Shown in pieces: positions 36,057-42,108 of a stretch of 63,138 bases of DNA. Both the position numbers and the translations under genes were made by a program. The stretch lies in NCBI RefSeq assembly GCF_003609645.1, contig NZ_MCIB01000011.1, positions 1 through 63,138 of the forward strand, in the 5' to 3' direction. The stretch is from Thermohalobacter berrensis. GTDB taxonomy: Bacteria > Bacillota > Clostridia > Tissierellales > Thermohalobacteraceae. Under the pieces are notes generated by a model. That model saw only the letters and a list, made by a program, of their open reading frames with translations. It was not told where the DNA came from and did no database searches. Numbering within the stretch: the stretch's first letter is position 1; each line of letters begins with the position of its first letter.

Positions 36057-36665
36057 TTAAAAACCAATTTCTTCATCTACTATAAAAAGCTTCATTCTAT
36101 CTTTTTCATATTGCCCCTCAATTATAACTAAATTAAAACAAACTCTTTGGTCAGTTTTACAGTCTACACATTTATTTAATTCTAAACATGGTGGTTTATA
36201 TCCGGCTCTCTTTGCGTTTAATGGAGCTGCAATATTCCTAACCCTATCTATTGCATCTTGTAATGTATTACATATTTTATTTTTACCTACTACGACAATG
36301 ACATTATCTGGGCCATAAATCATTGCTGCAACTCTATTTCCACTATGGTCTATGTTAACAATATGTCCATCTTTTGAAATAGCATTTGTCCCCGTAATAT
36401 ACCAGTCTGTCAATAATGATTTCTTCTTTATATGTTTACTCTCTTTTTTACTTTTGGCTAACGTCTTATCAAATACAGTATTCCCCCGTTCACATAAAAG
36501 TCTAGATATATCCATTTCTTTTAAAGTTTTTGAATTTCCAATTCCAACGGTAGAATTAATAGGAATTAAATCTAATATCTTGTCTTTCACATCTTCTAAT
36601 GTTTTAAAGAATGTGACTTCAATGTTTCTTGACTTAAAATTTTTTATTATTTCAATATTATACAT
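36057..36665 (-). CDS. LUD-domain protein, second copy (in the element)
   Basis: A 202-residue paralogue of the LUD protein at 16.0-16.7 kb, sharing TVGIGNSKTL, TGTNAISKDGHIVNIDHSGN, the MIYGPDNVIVVVGKNKI core and the C-terminal cysteine group (CLELNKCVDCKTDQRVC). The shared cysteines suggest a conserved metal or cluster site. No lutA or lutB is nearby. It is a separate transcription unit within the element. Confidence 0.8.
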   Translation of the reverse strand: MYNIEIIKNFKSRNIEVTFFKTLEDVKDKILDLIPINSTVGIGNSKTLKEMDISRLLCERGNTVFDKTLAKSKKESKHIKKKSLLTDWYITGTNAISKDGHIVNIDHSGNRVAAMIYGPDNVIVVVGKNKICNTLQDAIDRVRNIAAPLNAKRAGYKPPCLELNKCVDCKTDQRVCFNLVIIEGQYEKDRMKLFIVDEEIGF

Positions 36666-36750
36666 AACAAGAGGCTCCCCTTTTATTTTATTAATCTATT
36701 TATTTCCTAATATATTCTATTCTTATTCCCTGTCTTATCCTTTATAAATA

Positions 36751-37329
36751 TTATTCCTCTCCTCCTAAAGGTAGTTTTTTATAGGTAATGTAAGTACCCA
36801 TTCTGTTTTCGTCATCTGAAGGACAAAATAAGGCTATCTCCTTTACAAGACAGGTATAGTCAATCTGTTTATTTTGAATATTATCATAGATTTCTTTATA
36901 TACATAAGGTGGTTGTTTCCCTAATGCTATTGTAGAGTGAAAATGATATATACCATCACCAAATATTTCATCTGCTTTCCATGAACGTTCTCCTATATCT
37001 TTGTAAATTCGATTGTGTAATTCTCTTAAATTATCATTTTCTTCTATATCCATCCATAAAACACCAAGGCCATCTTTTTCATCCCCTATTATTCTTAAGT
37101 CAATACTTGTAAATTTTATTTCAAGCGGCTTTAAGCTTTTTGCTAGAAAATCAAAGTATTCTTCAACATATTTAATATCCTGCACCTCAAATAATGGACC
37201 TAAAGTAACATGCTGAGGAAGCCTTGCAGCTATAAAACCTGTATTATACTTTCTATTAATATCAAATGCAATTTTCCTTGCATAGTTTTGTAGCTTATAA
37301 TCTACAAGTAAAGCTAAGCATACTTTCAC
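36751..37329 (-). CDS. 2'-5' RNA ligase family protein (LigT/2H phosphoesterase)
   Basis: A 192-residue 2H-superfamily protein. The two HxT/S motifs are HVTLG near residue 40 and HFHSTIAL near 128, which form the phosphodiesterase site. Family members act on 2',3'-cyclic phosphates or 2'-5' linkages in RNA, and some act on small nucleotides. GTG start after GGAGGG. It follows the nitroreductase gene by 55 bases on the same strand. Confidence 0.8.
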   Translation of the reverse strand: MKVCLALLVDYKLQNYARKIAFDINRKYNTGFIAARLPQHVTLGPLFEVQDIKYVEEYFDFLAKSLKPLEIKFTSIDLRIIGDEKDGLGVLWMDIEENDNLRELHNRIYKDIGERSWKADEIFGDGIYHFHSTIALGKQPPYVYKEIYDNIQNKQIDYTCLVKEIALFCPSDDENRMGTYITYKKLPLGGEE

Positions 37330-37383
37330 TTAATAATCCCTCCATTAATAATAAGTAGAATTCATTTAATTTTCTGAAATTTA

Positions 37384-37974
37384 CTATTGCTTGAAGAGCT
37401 TTTTATTATAGAACAAAATTTCATCTATACTCTTTTTTTTAACTGGTTTCATCTCCTTTGCTGGATAACCAAATGCTATAATTTCTGAGGGAATATAATT
37501 CTTAGGTAAGTTTAATAGTTTAGATAGCTCATCTACTTTAAAGTAAGAAATCCATGTAGAACCAATCCCATGTTCTAATGCAGCTAAAACCATATGAGTA
37601 CCCGGTATCTTAGTTTGATGTTCCTCTTGATTTAATTTACTATAAAGTTCTTTATCCATTTCCTTAATTTTATTTTTTAACTTTGGAAATCTTGCCATTT
37701 GTATATCTCTTCCACCCCGTTCATCACTTACTATAGTAGTACATAAAACAATTAATAAATTAGCAGTTTCTATCCATTTCTGATTGTACGCTAATTTAGA
37801 AATTTCCTTAATTAAACCTTTATCAGTTATTACCCCAAATTTCCAAGGCTGTTCATTACCTCCTGACGGGGATAATCTACCTGCCTCAAGTATATAATTA
37901 ATAGTTTCTTTAGGAATATCCTTCTCTAAAAACTTACGCACACTACATCTTTTCTTTAACAAATCTAATAACAT
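37384..37974 (-). CDS. nitroreductase family FMN oxidoreductase
   Basis: A 196-residue flavoprotein. The FMN-binding start is KKRCSVRKF, followed by EAGRLSPSGGNEQPWKF and a C-terminal IAFGYPAKEMKPVKKKS. The ATG at 37974 follows AGGAAGG; a longer frame to 38034 lacks a ribosome site. It uses NAD(P)H to reduce nitro or quinone compounds; the native substrate is unknown. Confidence 0.88.
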   Translation of the reverse strand: MLLDLLKKRCSVRKFLEKDIPKETINYILEAGRLSPSGGNEQPWKFGVITDKGLIKEISKLAYNQKWIETANLLIVLCTTIVSDERGGRDIQMARFPKLKNKIKEMDKELYSKLNQEEHQTKIPGTHMVLAALEHGIGSTWISYFKVDELSKLLNLPKNYIPSEIIAFGYPAKEMKPVKKKSIDEILFYNKKLFKQ

Positions 37975-38159
37975 TACATAACCTTCCTTCCTATTTCTTA
38001 CCCTCACATGGAAGTAGAAATATGACTTAATCATAAAATATTTTCCTTTATAACATTACTTATAAACTTTATTTAATATGTTTTAAAATAATTTAAGTTA
38101 TTTTTCCAAAAACATTTCAAGGATTAAGTAAGAATTATGTTAATATCATATCTATAAGT

Positions 38160-38600
38160 TTAATAGTTATAAAATATTTCTACTTTATTTAGCGATTTGT
38201 TTTTATTTCGCAGTTCCAATAAAAGGTCTTTAGTAAATCCCCCTAATTCATAATTTTCAATTTCAGTTAAATCTACCCATGTATATTCTTCAGCTTCTTC
38301 ATTTAATGTTACTTCATATGAATGTGTCTTACATATATAGTCGATAAATATAAAGTGTTTTTTCTCGTGGAAGGTATCGCTATAAATGCTTTCTTTTAAA
38401 CTTATTAGTTTTATATCATATACTTCTAATCCTGTTTCCTCTAATATTTCTCTTTTTAAAGCTTCTTCCATTTTTTCACCCAGTTCAATATGGCCACCTG
38501 GTATTACATACTTATTATCCCATTTATGGGATTTACAAAGAAGTACTTTATTATCAGGATTAAAAATTACAGCTCCAACGGTAGGTTCAGGATAACTCAT
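38160..38600 (-). CDS. NUDIX hydrolase
   Basis: A 146-residue pyrophosphohydrolase with a complete Nudix box, GHIELGEKMEEALKREILEE followed by TGL. MutT-like or ADP-ribose-type substrates are possible. It starts at ATG after GGAGAGG, 48 bases downstream of the broken VOC gene on the same strand. Confidence 0.88.
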   Translation of the reverse strand: MSYPEPTVGAVIFNPDNKVLLCKSHKWDNKYVIPGGHIELGEKMEEALKREILEETGLEVYDIKLISLKESIYSDTFHEKKHFIFIDYICKTHSYEVTLNEEAEEYTWVDLTEIENYELGGFTKDLLLELRNKNKSLNKVEIFYNY

Positions 38601-38648
38601 TAGATAACTCCTCTCCTTTAAGTAATATGGCTAAAAGTTTAGAATAAT

Positions 38649-38873
38649 TTAACATTCAGAGCTTAAATCATAAAAAATTTCATGAATATTACCATCAGGA
38701 TCAGAAAACAAAGCTGTCCTTTGATTCCATGGCATGTTTTTAGGTGGTTGAATTGGTTGAACATATTCTCCAAGATCTAATTTAATTTTAAATCCAAGTA
38801 TCTTATTATAGAACTCTTTCATTTTAACAATATTATCTGTCCATATAGTAACTAAGCTAATTTGAGCTTTCAT
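38649..38873 (-). pseudogene. VOC/glyoxalase-fold protein with internal deletion
   Basis: The 74-residue frame matches the first third of a VOC domain (QISLVTIWTDNIVKMKEFYN, ILGFKIKLDLGEYV) joined directly to its last quarter (IQPPKNMPWNQRTALFSDPD, GNIHEIFYDL). About 50 central residues, including metal-site and dimer strands, are missing without a frameshift. A complete VOC domain is about 120-130 residues, so this one is unlikely to fold normally. It may be a decaying gene of the element. Confidence 0.7.
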
Positions 38874-39026
38874 TAAATTTCCTCTACTATTTTATTTATA
38901 AACTTATTTAAGTTATAAAACTTTTAAAGCCCTTCACTCTATTTATGTTCAAAAAAAATCCACTTAAAACTATATTCTATATCTTTCTTATATTTCCTTT
39001 CATTTACACCAATATACACTAAAAAA

Positions 39027-39048
39027 GAGAGTTGAATTACCAACTCTC
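39027..39048 (-). terminator. terminator just inside the left end of the element
   Basis: Eight-base stem GAGAGTTG / CAACTCTC followed by T6 on the minus strand. It would end the truncated transcript of the N-terminal ATPase fragment about 30 bases after its stop codon. Confidence 0.85.
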
Positions 39049-39068
39049 CTTTTCATGATTATTTTTGA

Positions 39069-39096
39069 TTTTGTGTTTATGAGACCCCTACATGGG
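39069..39096. other. attL-like junction of the intervening element
   Basis: A 23-nt arm (39069-39091) abuts the core ATGGG (39092-39096; CCCAT on the gene strand). Read on the gene strand it is CCCAT followed by GTAGGGGTCTCATAAACAC and AAAA. It is the mirror of the arm at 25403-25425. Confidence 0.85.
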
Positions 39097-39370
39097 GTGC
39101 TGTACCATCTATAAGTCCTACCCTTAATTTAGGGATAACGACTCCATCTATTGAATTATTATCAGATGAACAATGATGATATTCTATATTATATCCTCTA
39201 TCAATCATTTCTTTTGCTATCTTTTTCATCATACTTGATTTTCCAACACCTGGGCCACCTTTTATTATAAAAATCCTATTTGCATCCTTTTCAATTATAT
39301 AATCATAATAAGAATAAAAGCCTTTTGAAGTATTTCCACCTGGAAACATTCTTTTAATTTTAACTTTCAT
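39077..39370 (-). CDS. split two-P-loop ATPase (PRK06851-like), N-terminal part
   Basis: Encodes the first 93 residues of the ATPase (MKVKIKRMFPGGNTSKGFYS...) with Walker A IIKGGPGVGKSSMMKKIA, then DGTAPH. It runs into the element, adds VGVS and stops. The remaining 266 residues are encoded at 24598-25398 on the same strand. It keeps its own ribosome site (GGAGG before the ATG) and presumably its promoter. Alone it has one P-loop without the rest of the fold, so it is unlikely to work unless the element is excised. Confidence 0.88.
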   Translation of the reverse strand: MKVKIKRMFPGGNTSKGFYSYYDYIIEKDANRIFIIKGGPGVGKSSMMKKIAKEMIDRGYNIEYHHCSSDNNSIDGVVIPKLRVGLIDGTAPHVGVS

Positions 39371-39489
39371 ATGAATCCTCCTTTTTTCAATTGAAATTCA
39401 TTGTCATTTCGTTGTATCTATTATATAGTCTATTCCATTTATTAACATTTAGTGCCTGTACACTAAATAGGTTAAAGGAGGATATAAGA

Positions 39490-39807
39490 TTATTCATCAT
39501 CATCAACTATTTTGTATTCAACATCTTCAATTATTTTATCTTTTTTAATATTTTCTTCATTTTGGGTTTCATTTTCCTTATTTTCTCTATTATGATAAAG
39601 CTTTAAATCTTCTGATAATTTACTTAATACATATGCTATTAGTACAAAATCATCAATAATTCCAAACCCTAAAACTGGATCTGCTATAATATCTAAAGGA
39701 CTAACGAAATATAATATAGCTAATATAATCCATATTTTCTTTTTTAATGGTACATTCTTATCAAGTAAAAACTTAAAGGCTAAAGGTATATTCTTAAATA
39801 CCCCCAT
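39490..39807 (-). CDS. YkvA-like DUF1232 membrane protein
   Basis: A 105-residue protein with the DUF1232 core WIILAILYFVSPLDIIADPV and GIIDDFVLIAYVL, then an acidic C-terminal tail rich in glutamate and asparagine. The YFxSPxDxxPD-type motif is conserved in the family, but its function is unknown. A strong GGGGAGG precedes the ATG. Confidence 0.82.
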   Translation of the reverse strand: MGVFKNIPLAFKFLLDKNVPLKKKIWIILAILYFVSPLDIIADPVLGFGIIDDFVLIAYVLSKLSEDLKLYHNRENKENETQNEENIKKDKIIEDVEYKIVDDDE

Positions 39808-39887
39808 TATTCTCCTCCCCTTTTAATGATACAGTTATTATATATTATATATATTTTCAATTTAAAACTCTAGTACTCCATATAATT

Positions 39888-40364
39888 TTAAACAAATAAC
39901 TGAACATCTGAATTTAATGCATCCTTTAAGTATTCATATACCTCTATTATTTCTACTTCTGGTATTAACTCATCTTTGCCAAATCCCATTACTTCTTGAG
40001 ACAATTTACAGCCATAAAATTTAACCCCTTTTTTCCTTGCTCCATTTAAGAAATCTACAAGCATCGGTTTATTTTTTTCTCTCATCATTTTTTTTAGCAT
40101 CATTTGACCAACCCAACCCATATTCATTTTTGATAGAGTAAGACCTTCTGTACCTTTAGGCGTAAATAATGTAAATAACTTTTGAAATAAAGATTTTCCA
40201 TGAGGGTTATATTTCTCTGGATCTCTTAAAACTAATAATCCCCAAAATGCAAAAAACATAGTTACATCTATTCCCATTTCCTTAGCTCCGTTAGCTATAA
40301 TTAGGGCAGCTAGGGCTTTATCATATTCACCACTGAAGACTAGTAAATTTAATCTTTTATCCAT
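39888..40364 (-). CDS. DsrE/DsrF/DrsH-like sulfur-relay family protein
   Basis: A 158-residue protein with the DsrE fold: LLVFSGEYDKALAALIIANG, MGIDVTMFFAFWGLLVLRD and a C-terminal KFYGCKLSQEVMGF with the conserved cysteine. Proteins of this type carry persulfide sulfur on that cysteine. Its ribosome site (GGGAGTG) is part of the 3' arm of the hairpin at 40368-40415. It is downstream of the USP-like gene. Confidence 0.85.
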   Translation of the reverse strand: MDKRLNLLVFSGEYDKALAALIIANGAKEMGIDVTMFFAFWGLLVLRDPEKYNPHGKSLFQKLFTLFTPKGTEGLTLSKMNMGWVGQMMLKKMMREKNKPMLVDFLNGARKKGVKFYGCKLSQEVMGFGKDELIPEVEIIEVYEYLKDALNSDVQLFV

Positions 40365-40367
40365 AAA

Positions 40368-40415
40368 AAAACACTCCCTTTTAGTTTATATATATTTTTC
40401 CCATGGGAGTGTTTT
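40368..40415 (-). terminator. hairpin-T run that also holds the DsrE ribosome site
   Basis: Stem AAAACACTCCC / GGGAGTGTTTT with a 26-base loop, followed on the minus strand by T residues and then the ATG of the DsrE-like gene. It can terminate the USP transcript and, when read through, mask the GGGAG site of the next gene. Confidence 0.7.
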
Positions 40416-40427
40416 ATAATTCTGAAG

Positions 40428-40817
40428 TTATGGAATTATGATAAAATCAACCATTGGAAGCTTCTTTTTTAGTTTTAATGCTATATTATGATCTCTTAAC
40501 TTATCACCGTCTGGAGAAGCTCCCATTACAATTTGAGTAATATTATTTTTAATAGCAAAATCTGCTAATGCTTTAATAGTATCTTTAGCCCTAATGACAG
40601 TTAAATCTGCACCGACTTTTTTAGAAACTTTAAAAAGATATTCTAAAGCCTCACCATCACTTGAATTATTTAAGAAATTTTGATTTTCGTTTACTACATG
40701 TATAACAAACAATTTATCCTTATTATCTTTTTTTCTCTCATATCCGTTCATAATTAATCTTTCACAAGTTTTTTGTTGAGTAACACAAACCATTATGTTG
40801 TCCCTTGCAGAATTCAT
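40428..40817 (-). CDS. universal stress protein-like (KdpD-type Usp domain)
   Basis: A 129-residue alpha/beta protein beginning IMVCVTQQKTCERLIMNG, the start typical of the Usp domain of KdpD-type proteins. It ends with ITQIVMGASPDGDKL, a degenerate ATP-binding GxxxxG region. There is no kinase domain. It precedes the DsrE-like gene. The role is unknown beyond nucleotide binding by family. Confidence 0.75.
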   Translation of the reverse strand: MNSARDNIMVCVTQQKTCERLIMNGYERKKDNKDKLFVIHVVNENQNFLNNSSDGEALEYLFKVSKKVGADLTVIRAKDTIKALADFAIKNNITQIVMGASPDGDKLRDHNIALKLKKKLPMVDFIIIP

Positions 40818-40960
40818 ACAAAAACTCCTTTCAATACAGGTAATAGCTAAAACCTATATATATTGAAAAAATGTTTTCTCCATATATAATTATAGCAATT
40901 TATCTGTAAAAATTAAACATTTTTAATAGAAGATTATATTTTCTAAATTTTTGCAAAATA

Positions 40961-40992
40961 AAAATAGACCTATCATATGATAGGTCTATTTT
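40961..40992 (-). terminator. terminator of tRNA-Sec
   Basis: Perfect 32-base palindrome with 16-base arms around AATAGACCTATCAT, with a T run, 18 bases downstream of the tRNA on the minus strand. Confidence 0.9.
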
Positions 40993-41009
40993 TATTAACT
41001 ATATAATTT

Positions 41010-41106
41010 TGGCGGGAGTATGTGGGAATCGAACCCACCCAGGACGCTCCTAACGCCCCGTACTGGTTTTGAAGACCAGAGAGGACACCAGCCCTCATCT
41101 ACTCCC
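41010..41106 (-). tRNA. selC: tRNA-Sec, anticodon UCA
   Basis: Read on the minus strand, the acceptor stem GGGAGTA pairs with TACTCCC, followed by discriminator G and encoded CCA (41010-41012). The anticodon TCA is at 41072-41070 in CTGGTCTTCAAAACCAG. At 97 nt with a long variable arm it is unmistakably tRNA-Sec, decoding UGA. Its partners selB, selA and selD are at 48-52.5 kb on the same strand, with seven unrelated genes in between. Confidence 0.95.
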
Positions 41107-41135
41107 ATATCTTCTGAACTTGTTGGCACTACTAC

Positions 41136-41163
41136 ATTATAGCATATTTATATTTTCTGTCAA
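41136..41163 (-). promoter_or_regulatory. promoter of tRNA-Sec
   Basis: TTGACA (41163-41158) and TATAAT (41141-41136) with a 16-base spacer on the minus strand, about 30 bases before the tRNA. tRNA-Sec therefore has its own transcription start. Confidence 0.85.
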
Positions 41164-41180
41164 GGGGTCGATGAAATATA

Positions 41181-41205
41181 TTTCGCCGTCATTTTGACGG
41201 CGAAA
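41181..41205 (-). terminator. hairpin after the ABC transporter genes
   Basis: Ten-base GC-rich stem TTTCGCCGTC / GACGGCGAAA. It is placed to end the ABC transcript before the tRNA promoter, but the T run on that strand is weak. Confidence 0.6.
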
Positions 41206-41298
41206 AAATATTTTATCAGAGTTATTTCTATCAATACCAAACTTGATTTCTGCTTTCCTACTAACTAATTTACTTAATGTCTAATGTCTCTTCTATAT

Positions 41299-42066
41299 TT
41301 AGAATCCTCTCAATTTTAACCATTTGATCAAATTATTTTCCCGTTCTTTTAAGCTATCATCTTCTCTATTATATTTACCAAGTAAGTGTTCTGTCTCAAT
41401 TTTCCCATCAGACAAATAAATTACTCTATCTGCTCGTGCTGCCACTTTTGAATCATGTGTAACAATCAAAAGTGTTGTTCCATTTTGATTAATATCATTT
41501 AAAATATTCATTACTTCTTGTGATGCTCTTGAGTTTAAAGCCCCCGTAGGCTCATCTCCATAAATTATGTCAGGATTATTAATCAGTGCTCTACATATTG
41601 CAGCACGTTGTAATTGTCCACCTGAAACCTTGGTAATGTCATGTCCTCCAATCGATTCTATACCTACCATTTCCATTAATCTATTGGCATCATTTAATAT
41701 TTGGACTCGTGACTTTTTTCCTGCATTAATTCCTGGAAGCATAATATTCTCTCTAATAGATAAAGTCTTTAGAAGATGTGAATGTTGGAAGATGAATCCC
41801 ATTCTATAAAGTCTAACTTTACTTATTTCTTCATCAGATAAATCAGAAATATCCTCACCATCAAATACAACCTGCCCACTAGTCAACCTATCCATTCCGC
41901 TGATATTATAGAGAAGTGTTGATTTGCCAGAACCTGATTGTCCCATTATTGCAACAAATTCCCCTTCTTCTATTTGTAAATTTATTCTTTTTAATACCAT
42001 AGTTTCATCTTCTCTTGATTTTCCGAAGACCTTGCATACATCTTTTGCTTCCAAAATAGTCTTCAC
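41299..42066 (-). CDS. ABC transporter ATP-binding protein, MacB/LolD type
   Basis: A 255-residue ATPase. Walker A is GQSGSGKST, the signature is VSGGQLQRAAICRAL, Walker B is DIIYGDEPTGALNS and the switch is IVTHDSKVAARADR. This type works with FtsX-fold permeases in peptide-antibiotic resistance or efflux. The ATPase is intact, while the permease upstream has two inactivating lesions. GTG start 7 bases after GGGGG. Confidence 0.9.
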   Translation of the reverse strand: MKTILEAKDVCKVFGKSREDETMVLKRINLQIEEGEFVAIMGQSGSGKSTLLYNISGMDRLTSGQVVFDGEDISDLSDEEISKVRLYRMGFIFQHSHLLKTLSIRENIMLPGINAGKKSRVQILNDANRLMEMVGIESIGGHDITKVSGGQLQRAAICRALINNPDIIYGDEPTGALNSRASQEVMNILNDINQNGTTLLIVTHDSKVAARADRVIYLSDGKIETEHLLGKYNREDDSLKERENNLIKWLKLRGF

Positions 42067-42108
42067 AATTTGTTTCCCCCTTTATATCTATACAAACTTC
42101 AATTTTTA

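Larger units (their letters stand above)
25399..39096. mobile_element. 13.7-kb intervening element inserted in a PRK06851-like ATPase gene
   Basis: The element separates two in-frame halves of one gene. The direct repeats of the core CCCAT are 13,693 bases apart, and inverted 23-nt arms face each other at the two ends. Joined as a circle, the ends form a 50-bp palindrome-like attP with central CCAT, as expected for a large serine integrase, and such an enzyme is encoded inside. The cargo is about 16 genes with no capsid, tail, conjugation or replication genes. The integrase lies about 2.9 kb from the nearer end rather than at the edge, so the element may be composite or old. Excision would restore the host gene exactly. 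Confidence 0.85.

Noticed and set aside
25399-39096. Reading the element as a DDE transposon with terminal inverted repeats
   Set aside because: The ends are inverted repeats, but no DDE transposase is encoded and the core shared with the target is consistent with serine-recombinase crossover. A large serine recombinase is present.
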